64,000 bases of DNA. Source: Flavobacterium lacustre (GTDB lineage Bacteria; Bacteroidota; Bacteroidia; Flavobacteriales; Flavobacteriaceae). Position 1 is the first letter of the stretch. Each line of letters begins with the position of its first letter. Shown here in pieces: positions 35,854 to 45,626 of this stretch. The stretch is taken from positions 1,860,001-1,924,000 of the forward strand of contig NZ_CP114882.2 in the NCBI RefSeq assembly GCF_027474525.2, in the 5' to 3' direction. The notes beneath the pieces are model-generated. The model saw only the letters and a list, made by a program, of their open reading frames with translations, ran no database searches and was not told where the DNA came from. Both the position numbers and the translations under genes were made by a program.

Positions 35854-38800
35854 CTAATACAGCACTTTTTTTGTGATTACTTTATTTTCGGTTGTTGTTA
35901 TTTGGACCAAAACGGTTTGTTTGGCGACAGCAAAATCTTTGATACTCGTTGCTGTAGCGTTCAGGTTTCTTTGCTCATAAAGCTGGCGTCCGCGGAGGTC
36001 ATATAAGCGAACATTTTTCAGGATTGTTTTCCCGGCCTCGATATGCAATGCCCCGTTTTGTTTGTACACGACTATTGCATTGGCAATACTCTCTGGTGTT
36101 TCAACGCCAAGAGAAACAGTGTTTTTGAATACAATTTCGAAACGGTCGTTGAATATTCCTGTTTCTGACGCAAAAGTATAGGCTTCTTTTTTCAGGTCAT
36201 GAAGCGTATTGGCTGTTTTATCCTTCAAGAAAACATCCTGATTGTTGGCAAATAATCCATCTACTGCATCGATAGCAATAGAGAAGTTTCCGGAGGCATT
36301 CGTTTTGAATGCTAAGGCAACCGTATCCGCAGTATCAAACGGTAATCCACGTCCCTGAATAACATATTCTTCGTTGTTTAGGTTTGAGGTTAATGCGATT
36401 TTATTGTCGTTAAAATACTTTCCGTCAATAGCCGTATCAATTCCGGCAGTAGCTCCGGTCATGTAGGCAATCATCATTTGGTTGACCGAAACCGTTCCTT
36501 TCGAAAGGTTTAACCAGATTCGGTTGCGTTCTATTTCTTTCGATTTAAAAAACTGGTTCCCATTATTAGCGCTACGCATGGCATTTGTAAACGCAATAGT
36601 TGTACTGGTTGATTTGGCAATAAAACCTTGTCCTACCTGAATGGTTCCGTTAGGTACCGCGAGACTCAAACCACCTGCATTTGAAGTTCCACCTGCAGTA
36701 GTATAAGTGGCGTAGGATGTTGTGGCGGCATTATTTGTTTTTCTCCAGAAATATAAGGCTTCTGTAATGTTGTTTACCGCTATAAAAGCATTGGCGTTAA
36801 TTGTTGATGGATACGGATTTCCAATGGCATTATAGGTATTATTGGCTACAGTTAAATTGTAATTTCCGTTGTTAGGTACCCCTTGAAATTGACCTTCCCA
36901 AATGGTAGGTGTAGTAGGATGGTTGTTCGGCATACGGATTAAATAACCAGTTCCTGTACTGAAATTCACTGCCGATGGTATTGGTACGGCATTGTATTGA
37001 TTCGTTGTTGGGTTATACGTTAAAAAACGGGCTGCCAATGTTGCTGGTGAAAAGGACTGTAATTGCTGTCCTGCAACGGGCGCAGACCATATTACATAAT
37101 CTAAGAGCATTAAAGGAGTTGTTTTTCTTTTTACAGTAATGTTCCCCGTGTTGCCATTGGTGTTTTTGGTTTGTACCAAGTTAGCATTGCTTTCAAAAGT
37201 CAATGAAGATCCGGTAGCTACGGTTACATCTCCAGCAATGTTGAAGTTTATCCCTGAATTTACAAGTACAACAGCATTATTATTTACGGTCAGGCTACAA
37301 GCAGTTACATCAGCAACAGGTGTATAATTGCCTGATATAACTAATCCTTTTGTTGCATTAGGTATTCCGTTAGACCAAGCGGTACCATTCCAGGTGGTGG
37401 TACTAATGGTAACTGTTGTGGCTGTTGAAGCAATCGCATCACAAACTCCGTTTTTTACTATGGCACGGAATTGAGTAGTTTCACTCAAAACATCCGAAGT
37501 GTAAGTGTCAGTAGTATTGTTTATTGTTGTCCAAGTTGTAAAAGGGTTTACGGAACTTTCCCAACGAACAATATCACCGGTATGTCCTGATAATGTTAAT
37601 AATTCACTAGCAGATGCATTGCAAAATGAAGTGCCACCATTTACAGATCCTGCAACAGTTGATGGGTTTACACTCACAATAACTTCTTTACGGTCGCTTT
37701 TAACGGGTTCTAATTTCCAGTTAAAAAACTGATAAAAAACTCCAGTTGCATTATCTCCTGTGATACTAATGTCTCCACTAGTAATAGGATAAACAATAGT
37801 TGAGCTTGATGTTGTGGCGGTTAAGCTCATGTTTGTAATTTGTCTGGATACTAAACGTAAATTATTTTCGGCTGGTAAGAAAAAGTCTAATGCAATGTCT
37901 TGACTACCAGAAGTTGTTAATCTAACTATTTTTGATTCTAACATAGCACCAGCACTGTTTTGTAATTCTACATGTATTTCTCCTGCTGCAGAAGAAGTGA
38001 TCAGTACAGATTTTAATTTTGTAGGCTTAGTACAATTAAATACTAAGTATTTGTTCTTTACTGTTGCACTTCCAGTAGCGCTTCCGGATACTGTTGTTGG
38101 TCCAACATTAGGAAGTGTAACAACGTTTTCTACAAAGTATGAGGTAGTTGCGGTTAGTGCAGGAGTTGTATAGGCTGAAGTAGATGCTAAAGGAGTTGTT
38201 GCATTAGCAGAGCTATACCAATTGATTGTACCACTTCCTGTTGCTGATAAAGCAGCAGTTTGTCCTTCGCAAATTGTTTTATCATCGGCAACAGGCTTAG
38301 CTGTTGTGGGTACCATAGTGATATTTAATGTTGTTGTGGTATCATTTGTAAGTGTTACTGATTTTGTTTGACTCGTATATCCTGGGGCTTCAAATATAAT
38401 ATCATAAGTACCTGCAATTTGTACTTTGTGATAGTCTCCCTTAGTTGGAGAGGTTTCTACCCATGAACCAAACCCATCTGTAGTACCACTAATGTATACT
38501 TTAGCATGAATAGGATTTCCTGAAGCGTCTTTAACCGTGCCGTGTAAACCATAGCCAGCTTGCTTTACATAATTAAGTAATGCTTGCCTGTTTCTGTCCC
38601 AAAAGAAAGGTAGGTCAGAGGCTAAAGGTGTTTTTGTATCAGAAATTTCGATAGTAACCTCTTTATTATGATTGAAAAAGTTATTGTAATCCTGTCTTCC
38701 TCCGTAAACCGAATACCAAGCAGCTCCGTTTGTGGTTCCCGGAAATTGTCCGGTATTGTAGACAGCATCCATATAATTTAAGTCTCCATCAGCAGTTTGA

Positions 38801-39810
38801 CAGAGTTGGGCATATTCTTTAGAGACATATTTGAAATAATTGTCATGAGGATGATAACTAAATGCACCTGTTCCCGGAGTGTTAGAGGTGTCCCAAGGGA
38901 AATTGACAACTTCAGTACCTCCATGATAATTAGCTGCTAAAACAAAATTACGAGTTGCTTCAAAATTTAAAAAAGCAGTTGTTTCAGGTTGGTAAGCATA
39001 ACCATCTGGATGTATTCCGCCAATGGCATCACCGTAATTTCTATTTAAATCGATACTGGCAGAGTTTGCTCTTGTTGGAGTATTGTTAACCGAATTGTAA
39101 GTATCGTTTCCTGCTGTTCTGTAAGAACCATCTGGATTTGCCAAAGGGTTTATGAATAATTCGGTTCCGTTAACTAAGTTAGTAACTTCAGACAGAGTTC
39201 CATAGTTTGTTAAAAGGTAGTCTATGAAACGCAACATGGTTGGATAACCTGTTATTTCGTCACCATGCATAGAAGAAGTGTAAAAGAATTCTGGTTCAGT
39301 TTCTTCTGTTGTGGCATTATCTGAAATTTTTAGTACATATAAATTTCTACCGTTTGGGGTAGTTCCTATAGATTGTAAGCTACAAAGGTTAGGATAGGTT
39401 GTTGCCCAATATTGCATTTTGGCAACATATTCGGAGTATTTAGGATATACATTCCAATTGGTATCCCACGAGGCAGCTATTTTACTTGTTGATGAACTTT
39501 GCTTGAAAGCTATTTCATTATCAGAAGCATTTACTTCATAATTTAAACCGTAAGTAAGGAATTTTTTGAATTGTTCCTTGTTGGCATATGCCTCAACTTC
39601 TAAATTAGCTTGATCCACATGTTTGTGACTTATAGAAAGTATCCGGTTTAACTCTAAAAATTGACTTTGACTAGCCGCCTTAAATCGGATTATAACTTCG
39701 CCTTTTGAATTTAGATACTTTTGGGCATTTTTGAAGGATTCTTCGTTTTGAGCCGATAAATAAGCAGTAAAAAATAAAAATAAAAATAAGAACTGGGTAA
39801 TTTTTTTCAT
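35854..39810 (-). CDS. T9SS-exported M14 zinc carboxypeptidase
   Basis: The 1318-residue protein has a signal peptide (1-20), an N-terminal prodomain-like stretch and a carboxypeptidase A-type (M14) domain at about 120-415. The zinc ligands are His182 and Glu185 in HGDE and His296 in NYHGG, the substrate-binding arginine is Arg257 in NRNYG, and the catalytic glutamate is Glu388 in TIEIS. A carboxypeptidase-regulatory-like domain follows (about 421-500), then an Ig-like domain with CEGQTAALSATGSG, a beta-rich middle part and a type A sorting domain ending VITKKVLY. It should be exported to the surface or medium and trim C-terminal residues from peptides. Confidence 0.92.
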   Translation of the reverse strand: MKKITQFLFLFLFFTAYLSAQNEESFKNAQKYLNSKGEVIIRFKAASQSQFLELNRILSISHKHVDQANLEVEAYANKEQFKKFLTYGLNYEVNASDNEIAFKQSSSTSKIAASWDTNWNVYPKYSEYVAKMQYWATTYPNLCSLQSIGTTPNGRNLYVLKISDNATTEETEPEFFYTSSMHGDEITGYPTMLRFIDYLLTNYGTLSEVTNLVNGTELFINPLANPDGSYRTAGNDTYNSVNNTPTRANSASIDLNRNYGDAIGGIHPDGYAYQPETTAFLNFEATRNFVLAANYHGGTEVVNFPWDTSNTPGTGAFSYHPHDNYFKYVSKEYAQLCQTADGDLNYMDAVYNTGQFPGTTNGAAWYSVYGGRQDYNNFFNHNKEVTIEISDTKTPLASDLPFFWDRNRQALLNYVKQAGYGLHGTVKDASGNPIHAKVYISGTTDGFGSWVETSPTKGDYHKVQIAGTYDIIFEAPGYTSQTKSVTLTNDTTTTLNITMVPTTAKPVADDKTICEGQTAALSATGSGTINWYSSANATTPLASTSAYTTPALTATTSYFVENVVTLPNVGPTTVSGSATGSATVKNKYLVFNCTKPTKLKSVLITSSAAGEIHVELQNSAGAMLESKIVRLTTSGSQDIALDFFLPAENNLRLVSRQITNMSLTATTSSSTIVYPITSGDISITGDNATGVFYQFFNWKLEPVKSDRKEVIVSVNPSTVAGSVNGGTSFCNASASELLTLSGHTGDIVRWESSVNPFTTWTTINNTTDTYTSDVLSETTQFRAIVKNGVCDAIASTATTVTISTTTWNGTAWSNGIPNATKGLVISGNYTPVADVTACSLTVNNNAVVLVNSGINFNIAGDVTVATGSSLTFESNANLVQTKNTNGNTGNITVKRKTTPLMLLDYVIWSAPVAGQQLQSFSPATLAARFLTYNPTTNQYNAVPIPSAVNFSTGTGYLIRMPNNHPTTPTIWEGQFQGVPNNGNYNLTVANNTYNAIGNPYPSTINANAFIAVNNITEALYFWRKTNNAATTSYATYTTAGGTSNAGGLSLAVPNGTIQVGQGFIAKSTSTTIAFTNAMRSANNGNQFFKSKEIERNRIWLNLSKGTVSVNQMMIAYMTGATAGIDTAIDGKYFNDNKIALTSNLNNEEYVIQGRGLPFDTADTVALAFKTNASGNFSIAIDAVDGLFANNQDVFLKDKTANTLHDLKKEAYTFASETGIFNDRFEIVFKNTVSLGVETPESIANAIVVYKQNGALHIEAGKTILKNVRLYDLRGRQLYEQRNLNATATSIKDFAVAKQTVLVQITTTENKVITKKVLY

Positions 39811-40172
39811 GTTAATTTTGTTTATGGGTGGCCAAATCTAAATTAAATATTTTTAAATTCAAACTATATTATCGATTAAAGTACAATTTATCCGTTTAAA
39901 TACACTTTTATTAAAAATTAACGATTTTTTTAAATTCTTGAAAATACTTAGGTATTATAATTTAAGGATTGTCAGCGTTGAAATAGTAGTTATTAAATTC
40001 AGCATAATTCCAGCATTTGAAATTAATTTTAATGTCGGTTTATTTGAGGTTTTAGTGCTTAAATTTTTACATAATTGATAGAAATAGTATTTGATAATGA
40101 TTTATAGCTGTAAAGTTGTCGTTGAGTTTCCTTTTTTTATATATTTAGTGCCATTTAAAAAATCAAACCACT
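39811..40172. other. Divergent promoter region
   Basis: This 362-base AT-rich gap separates the carboxypeptidase gene from the plug-domain gene. It holds the strong minus-strand promoter at 39833-39862 and a weaker plus-strand TATATTTA at 40140-40147; nothing coding was found. Confidence 0.6.
39833..39862 (-). promoter_or_regulatory. Promoter of the carboxypeptidase gene
   Basis: On the minus strand TTG (39862-39860), a 19-base spacer and TAGATTTG (39840-39833) match the Bacteroidota consensus fully, 23 bases before the start codon. Confidence 0.75.
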
Positions 40173-40847
40173 ATGAAAATCACTAAATTACTATTGTTTG
40201 CTTTATTGTTATGTGTTGGTTTTGGCTATGGCCAAAAGAAACTCACAGGAAAGGTTGTCAATTACAAGAACAAACCCGTTGCGGGAGTCAAAATCTATTT
40301 GGATACTGTTTATTCAAATGTAGCAACCAATAAAGCGGGCGAATTTGAGGTTCAGCTTCCGGAGCATGTGGGTGCAATTAATATTTTTTCGTATGATTAT
40401 GGTTTACTGTCCTCGAAATTCAATAACGAAGACAAGATGAATTTTATGTTTTTAGAACCGGAAAAAGAAGCTAAAGTCCGACTCAAAAAAGGGGATAAAG
40501 TTTCTATAGGCTACTCAGAAGTGGATCAAAAATTTTTAGTCAATACTACACAAAGTATAACGGAAACTACTGATAAAAATGCAGCAATCTATGCCAACAT
40601 ATATGACATGATACGAGGTCGTCTAGCGGGAGTTTCGGTATCAAGAGATAGAAAAATAACTATTAGGGGGGTAAGTTCACTTCGTAATATTTCAGAACCA
40701 TTATTTGTTGTTGACGGGATGATTGTATCGAGTATTGATCATATTTTGCCTAATAATGTGAAAAGCATAAATGTACTAAAAGGAGGAGATGCCGCTATTT
40801 ATGGTTCACAGGCTTCGGCGGGTGTACTCGTGATAAAGACAAAGTAG
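40173..40847 (+). CDS. Stand-alone TonB plug domain protein with regulatory-like N-terminus
   Basis: The 224-residue protein has a signal peptide (1-20), a carboxypeptidase-regulatory-like beta domain (about 22-90, LTGKVVNYKNKPVAGVKIYL) and a plug-like domain (about 130-224) with ITIRGVSSLRN, EPLFVVDGMIV and NVLKGGDAAIYGSQASAGVL, the pattern of SusC-type plugs. A SusC/RagA transporter would continue with a beta-barrel of over 600 residues, but here a stop follows and then a terminator. This could be a true short periplasmic plug protein, which Flavobacteria do have, or the remains of a truncated receptor. The frame ends in a clean VIKTK. Confidence 0.85.
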   Translation: MKITKLLLFALLLCVGFGYGQKKLTGKVVNYKNKPVAGVKIYLDTVYSNVATNKAGEFEVQLPEHVGAINIFSYDYGLLSSKFNNEDKMNFMFLEPEKEAKVRLKKGDKVSIGYSEVDQKFLVNTTQSITETTDKNAAIYANIYDMIRGRLAGVSVSRDRKITIRGVSSLRNISEPLFVVDGMIVSSIDHILPNNVKSINVLKGGDAAIYGSQASAGVLVIKTK

Positions 40848-40875
40848 TCTTATTAGTATTTAAAAAAAACAAAAG

Positions 40876-40905
40876 AACTCTGAGTATTGTATTCAGGGTT
40901 TTTTT
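40876..40905 (+). terminator. Terminator after the plug-domain gene
   Basis: AACTCTGA pairs with TCAGGGTT (one wobble) at 40876-40883 and 40893-40900, followed by a T-run. Confidence 0.75.
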
Positions 40906-41013
40906 GTTTCAAAAGGTTTGCTCAGCTAGCTGTTTCGGTTGGTTGTATGTTACTTTATAACCTTTTTTAATACAAAGAAGAGAAAATTAGTACGGTATTA
41001 CAAAACATGCCTT

Positions 41014-41577
41014 TTAGTAATACAATCTAAAATCGAGTAGTTTACATAGATCAAAGTATTTTTGATGTAATTCTTCTACAATTTCGGTAACGTCTTCATA
41101 TTCTTGACAAAAGTTAAAGAAAGCCCGATCGAGCGTACTAATACTGGCTATTTTGGTATAAGGTAAGCCATAACCTGAAATGGCACGAGCTCCTGTAACA
41201 TCTAGAAAGTATTGCGCTTCTTCCTCGTCTAAGTCCACTATTTTAGCATTGGCAAAATGGATTATTTTTCCTTTCATTTTTCCTTCAAAGAGTTCAGCTA
41301 TTTCTTCAAAACTATAGTAGTAATCATTGAGACAAATGTTATTTCCTTCGCCCGGCATGACTAAGTAAATGATTTCGTATCCCTTGAAATTGTGATCGTC
41401 ATAGAGTAATGCGCTTAAACTTTCTTCTAATCCTTCTATGGTATCACAGGTTTTGTAAATGCTGGTAATGCCTTGTTCAAAGGCTAATTTTTCTAAGTTT
41501 TTGACTACTTCGGTAGTCGTGTGTATTTCTGTATCAGGAACGGCTTCGAGACAGAAAATGAATTTGTCAGGATTCAT
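41014..41577 (-). CDS. DUF6642-like protein
   Basis: The 187-residue soluble protein begins MNPDKFIFCLEAVPDTEIHT and has alternating strands and helices, for example YEIIYLVMPGEGNNICLNDYYYSFEEIAELF near 67-97 and IIHFANAKIVDLDEEEAQYFL near 105-125. The CLE start and the central pattern remind me of DUF6642, a Bacteroidota family of unknown function, but I am only moderately sure. It stands alone on the minus strand with a -7 element at 41610-41617. No enzyme motif is obvious. Confidence 0.6.
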   Translation of the reverse strand: MNPDKFIFCLEAVPDTEIHTTTEVVKNLEKLAFEQGITSIYKTCDTIEGLEESLSALLYDDHNFKGYEIIYLVMPGEGNNICLNDYYYSFEEIAELFEGKMKGKIIHFANAKIVDLDEEEAQYFLDVTGARAISGYGLPYTKIASISTLDRAFFNFCQEYEDVTEIVEELHQKYFDLCKLLDFRLYY

Positions 41578-41609
41578 AACATTGGATTTGTGTAGTGTCT
41601 TATTGCTTG

Positions 41610-41617
41610 CAAATATA
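41610..41617 (-). promoter_or_regulatory. Candidate -7 element of the DUF6642-like gene
   Basis: TATATTTG on the minus strand, 32 bases before the start codon; no clear -33 box. Confidence 0.4.
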
Positions 41618-41774
41618 TGTTTTTTAGGAGATAAAAAACTTCGAATTTAAGTGGATTGGCAGGGTATTCAGGATTTGATTTCTGTCTTTTTATAAAAAAA
41701 TCAATTGAATAGAAATGGTAATATAAGGGAAACATTCTCTTAATATAGTGTACTTATTTTCGTAAAAACAAATT

Positions 41775-42596
41775 ATGAAAAAGAGACGAGAAATCCCTTT
41801 GGTGGTTTTAAGTGATATCCATTTAGGGACTTATGGTTGCCACGCCAAAGAATTATTACACTACTTAAAATCCATTCATCCCAAAATACTCGTATTGAAT
41901 GGTGATATTATTGATATCTGGAGTTTTAGCAAAAGCTATTTTCCGGCATCCCATATGAATGTCTTGCGACAAATATTAAAAATGTCCAATCAGGGAACCC
42001 GAGTAATTTATATTACAGGAAATCACGATGAAGCTTTACGCAAATATTCAGATTTAATTTTAGGCAATTTTGAGTTGGCCGATAAATTAATTTTAGAATT
42101 AGACGGGAAAAAAACATGGATTTTTCATGGTGATGTATTCGATTCTTCTACGAAAGGCTATGCTAAAATTATAGCCAAATTAGGAGGGAAAGGGTATGAT
42201 TTGTTGATTTTGATGAACAGTTTTATCAATTGGTTTTTAGTCCTTTTGGGAAAAGAAAAAAGGAGTTATTCGAAAATGATTAAAGACAGTGTTAAAAAAG
42301 CGGTTTCATTCGTCTCTAATTTTGAAACTACTGCCGCCGAAATTGCGATCCAAAAAAACTACAGTTATGTCGTATGCGGACACATTCATAAACCGCAGAT
42401 GAAAGAAATTTCAAATGAACACGGAAAAGTACTGTATTTAAATAGTGGCGATTGGATTGAGAATTTAACCGCATTAGAATACAAGAAAAAAAAATGGAGT
42501 ATTTATTATTATAACAAAGCCGAATACGTTGGTCATGACAATAAAGACGAGGTGGCGATTCATGATATTGTAACCAAAATTTTATCAGAAGATTAG
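41775..42596 (+). CDS. UDP-2,3-diacylglucosamine diphosphatase family metallophosphoesterase
   Basis: The 273-residue protein has all the calcineurin-like phosphoesterase motifs: SDIHLGTYG at 14-22, LNGDIIDIW near 41, TGNHDE near 85, FHGDVFD near 118 and CGHIHKP near 204. The family includes LpxH, which cleaves UDP-2,3-diacylglucosamine in lipid A synthesis, and related enzymes; which substrate this copy uses is not certain. The glycosyltransferase gene lies 95 bases downstream on the same strand, across a short palindrome. Confidence 0.88.
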   Translation: MKKRREIPLVVLSDIHLGTYGCHAKELLHYLKSIHPKILVLNGDIIDIWSFSKSYFPASHMNVLRQILKMSNQGTRVIYITGNHDEALRKYSDLILGNFELADKLILELDGKKTWIFHGDVFDSSTKGYAKIIAKLGGKGYDLLILMNSFINWFLVLLGKEKRSYSKMIKDSVKKAVSFVSNFETTAAEIAIQKNYSYVVCGHIHKPQMKEISNEHGKVLYLNSGDWIENLTALEYKKKKWSIYYYNKAEYVGHDNKDEVAIHDIVTKILSED

Positions 42597-42640
42597 CATG
42601 TAGTAGCTGTCATTTGACCCCAAAACACTTTATTCAATCG

Positions 42641-42667
42641 AACTGATTTTTATATCATAAATCAGTT
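42641..42667. repeat. Palindrome upstream of the glycosyltransferase gene
   Basis: AACTGATTT (42641-42649) and AAATCAGTT (42659-42667) form 9-bp arms around nine bases. There is no T-run, so an operator or RNA-structure site is as likely as a terminator. Confidence 0.45.
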
Positions 42668-42691
42668 TCGGAACTCTCTAAAAATACCACA

Positions 42692-43684
42692 ATGAAAATA
42701 TTTTACGCCATTCAAGCTACCGGAAATGGCCACATCAGCCGAGCGATTCAATTGTATCCTTATTTACAAAAGTTTGGTACCGTTGACTTTTTTTTGAGTG
42801 GGAATTATGCCAGTCTTGATATTAATTTACCCATTACTTATACGAGTAAAGGATGCAGTTTACACTATAGCAAATGCGGTGGTTTGGATTATTGGGGAAT
42901 TGCCAAAAATGTTCAACCCATGCGAATGTTCAAGGATGCGAATGCTTTGCCTTTAAAAAAATATGATGTAGTTATTAATGATTTTGATTCGATAACGTCC
43001 TTGGCTTGTAAATTACAAAAAGTACATTCGGTTCAGTTTGGTCATCAAGCCAGTTTTATTTCAAAATTGACGCCTAGACCTGATAAAAAAAGTATTTTAG
43101 GAGAAACCATTTTTAAGCATTATGCGCCATCTCCGCAACACATCGGATTGCATTTTGAGTCTTATGATTCTTTTATTCATCCTCCAATTATAAAAGATGA
43201 AATCCTGCAAGCTACACCAAAGGATCTCAATCACATTACGGTTTACTTGCCTTCTTTTGATAAAGAATGTTTAGAAAAAGCATTTCATAAACTTCCGCAA
43301 CAGGAGTTTCATTGGTTTTTGGGCGATGTGAAATTCAAACATAAAATTGGTAATATTACCTATTATCCTGTGAATCAAAAAGATTTTAATGAAAGCCTGA
43401 TACACTGTCACGGAATTATTACCGGCGGTGGATTTGAAACGCCTGCCGAAGCTTTGTATCTTAAAAAGAAAGTACTTAGTATTCCGATTTTAAATCATTA
43501 TGAACAGGAATGTAATGCAGCCGCGCTCAAAAAGTTAGGTGTTCCAGTGCTTTATGAAGTTGGTAAAGAATTTGAACTCATTATAGAAAACTGGCTGAAT
43601 ACAACTACTTCAATTCCAACAATAAAAGCCAATAATGTTCCCGAAACCTTACAGTTTTTATTTGACACGTACTCGTCCTCATAA
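42692..43684 (+). CDS. Glycosyltransferase family protein (GT-B type)
   Basis: The 330-residue protein opens MKIFYAIQATGNGHISRAIQ, the glycine-rich loop of MJ1255-type GT-B enzymes, and carries a donor-side motif GIITGGGFETPAEALYLKKKVLSIP near 247-271 like GT1/GT28 transferases. No membrane segment is present. The sugar donor and acceptor are unknown. It follows the LpxH-like phosphoesterase, which would suit a role in surface lipid or glycan assembly, an inference from position only. Confidence 0.82.
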   Translation: MKIFYAIQATGNGHISRAIQLYPYLQKFGTVDFFLSGNYASLDINLPITYTSKGCSLHYSKCGGLDYWGIAKNVQPMRMFKDANALPLKKYDVVINDFDSITSLACKLQKVHSVQFGHQASFISKLTPRPDKKSILGETIFKHYAPSPQHIGLHFESYDSFIHPPIIKDEILQATPKDLNHITVYLPSFDKECLEKAFHKLPQQEFHWFLGDVKFKHKIGNITYYPVNQKDFNESLIHCHGIITGGGFETPAEALYLKKKVLSIPILNHYEQECNAAALKKLGVPVLYEVGKEFELIIENWLNTTTSIPTIKANNVPETLQFLFDTYSSS

Positions 43685-43795
43685 TTAATAACTCTTTTTT
43701 GAATAGTGTAAAAACAGTTTGTTTTGCGCTTGTTTTTGTGTTAAAAATCACTGTTTTAAAGGCGATTAACCTTAAAAAATTCAAATAATTTTTAT

Positions 43796-43803
43796 TATAT
43801 TTG
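43796..43803 (+). promoter_or_regulatory. Candidate -7 element of the amylase gene
   Basis: TATATTTG fits TAnnTTTG, 105 bases before the start codon; the -33 box is not clear. Confidence 0.35.
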
Positions 43804-43908
43804 ATAAGAGAATTGGTTTGTTTAGGAGGTTTTTTATACTTCTTTAAATGAATAAATTAGACTCCAATTTCTCCTTATAAATATATTTTAACAACTAATT
43901 ATTTCACT

Positions 43909-45261
43909 ATGAAAAAAGGTTTTTATATTTTGATACTTATTTTGACGTTTTCTTTGGCTTGTTGCCGAAGCAGTAAATGGTCAAACTTAGACGCCAGTCA
44001 AATCAACGGGCATCCCGCATGGATGATGCAAGGCAATATTTATGAAGTTAATGTTCGTCAATACACACCTGAAGGAACTTTTAATGCGTTTGCAAAACAT
44101 CTGGATCGACTCAAATCAATGGGTGTAGAGACGATTTGGTTCATGCCGATTAATCCTATCAGTAAATTGGACAGAAAAGGTACTTTAGGCAGTTATTACG
44201 CTGTTTCGGATTACACGGCAATTAATCCTGAATTCGGAACATTCGATGATTTTAAGAAACTGGTACAAGCTATTCATGATAAAGGAATGAAAGTGTTGAT
44301 TGATTGGGTGCCTAATCATACCGGAGCTGACCATCGCTGGATTACAGAACATCCGGAATTTTTTGTAAAAGACAATTCTGGCAAAGCAGCAGTAGCATTT
44401 GACTGGGCGGATACGCGACAATTGGATTATAAAAATTCAATAATGCAAGACAGTATGATTGCTGCAATGAAATTCTGGGTCAAACGTACCAATATTGACG
44501 GATTTAGATGTGATGTGGCATGGAATGTTCCTGCTTCATTTTGGAACAAATCGATACCACAATTAAGAAAGATGAAAAATCTTTTTATGCTTGCAGAAGG
44601 TGATAGTACCTATCTTCCAAAGAGTGGTTTTGACGCTGTATATCCTTGGCATATGTTCAAAATAATGGAAAAAGTAGCCAAAGGGGAGAAGACCGCACTC
44701 GCTTTAGACAGTATCAATAAGGAAAATGAAATGTTATATCCGGCGAATACGATTCAAATGTATTTTACCAGTAATCATGATGAAAATAGTTGGAATCATG
44801 CTGATTTCGGAACTTTTCCCGGAGCTGTTCACGCGCCATTTGCTGTTTTTTCACAAACGATGAAAAATAGTGTTCCTTTGATTTACAGCGGACAAGAAGA
44901 GCCTGTTTTAAGAGCTTTAGAATTTTTTGAAAAAGATCCAATTACTTTTAAAAATTTTGAAAGAGAAAAATTCTACAAAACCTTACTCGAACTCAGAAAA
45001 AGAAACGAAGCGCTTTCAGCGAATACCTCATTTAGAAAAGTATTGGTTGGTGATGAAAAAGCTGTTTATGCTTACGTAAGAGAAAAAGGAAATAAAAAAG
45101 TATTCATTATTCTGAATTTTTCAGGTACAGAGCAGTCTGTTTCCCTAAAAGAAAGTTCTTTATTAGGAAAAGCATATAATGTCTTTGAGGAAAAAGAGTT
45201 TTTTTTAAATGCTAAAGAACGAAAAATAAAGCCTTGGGGCTATGAAATTTATGAGTATTAA
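43909..45261 (+). CDS. GH13 alpha-amylase family lipoprotein
   Basis: The 450-residue protein has a lipoprotein signal (LACC, Cys18 or Cys19) and a (beta/alpha)8 barrel with the GH13 conserved regions: DWVPNHTG near 126-133, the nucleophile Asp202 in GFRCDVAW, the acid/base Glu230 in MLAEGDS and Asp291 in SNHDENSW. A C-terminal beta domain closes it. It should hydrolyse or transfer alpha-1,4-glucans at the outer membrane or in the periplasm. There is no susC/susD pair beside it, so it is not part of a usual polysaccharide utilisation locus within this window. Confidence 0.93.
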   Translation: MKKGFYILILILTFSLACCRSSKWSNLDASQINGHPAWMMQGNIYEVNVRQYTPEGTFNAFAKHLDRLKSMGVETIWFMPINPISKLDRKGTLGSYYAVSDYTAINPEFGTFDDFKKLVQAIHDKGMKVLIDWVPNHTGADHRWITEHPEFFVKDNSGKAAVAFDWADTRQLDYKNSIMQDSMIAAMKFWVKRTNIDGFRCDVAWNVPASFWNKSIPQLRKMKNLFMLAEGDSTYLPKSGFDAVYPWHMFKIMEKVAKGEKTALALDSINKENEMLYPANTIQMYFTSNHDENSWNHADFGTFPGAVHAPFAVFSQTMKNSVPLIYSGQEEPVLRALEFFEKDPITFKNFEREKFYKTLLELRKRNEALSANTSFRKVLVGDEKAVYAYVREKGNKKVFIILNFSGTEQSVSLKESSLLGKAYNVFEEKEFFLNAKERKIKPWGYEIYEY

Positions 45262-45310
45262 TTCGTTTTGAATAGATACATGCATTTTTCTGATTAGGTT
45301 ATTGACATAA

Positions 45311-45347
45311 AAAAAACGGCTGAAATTTATTTTCAGACGTTTTTTTT
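45311..45347. terminator. Bidirectional terminator
   Basis: CTGAAA/TTTCAG and AACG/CGTT pair around TTTAT with one mismatch, flanked by A- and T-runs. It lies 50 bases past the amylase gene and about 150 past the lipoprotein gene on the other strand. Confidence 0.75.
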
Positions 45348-45492
45348 ATTTCTATACATCATCATTTGTTTTTTATGAAGCCAGACGGATTTTATTGTTA
45401 TATAGAGTTTTCTATTTCACTAAAATGCTTTGAACATTTTCAACTTGGCACTCATCAGAGTTTTAAATTGTGCTAAATAGTATAGTAAGATT

Positions 45493-45624
45493 TTATTTTA
45501 CTTCTACAAATTCGCCTTGAACGATGTTATTGCAAGGAGGTAATTCCTCTTTTTCACATCCGCACAAAAATAGAATTACTAGTATACCTACTATTTTAAA
45601 ACTGGTATTAATTACTTTTTTCAT
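45493..45624 (-). CDS. 43-residue lipoprotein, last gene of the collar/LamG operon
   Basis: A short frame from ATG at 45624 to TAA at 45493 encodes MKKVINTSFKIVGILVILFL followed by CGCEKEELPPCNN and a short tail. The basic start, hydrophobic core and lipobox LCGC (Cys21/Cys23) form a textbook lipoprotein signal, with a mature peptide of about 21-23 residues. It starts 2 bases after the stop of the 305-residue protein gene, which supports a real, co-translated gene. No family is known to me. A peptide this small could be a membrane-tethered partner of the large proteins upstream. Confidence 0.8.
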   Translation of the reverse strand: MKKVINTSFKIVGILVILFLCGCEKEELPPCNNIVQGEFVEVK

Positions 45625-45626
45625 AG

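Noticed and set aside
40173..40847. Frameshifted SusC receptor
   Set aside because: The 166 bases downstream hold a terminator and no barrel-like frame on the same strand, so a frameshift is not supported here.
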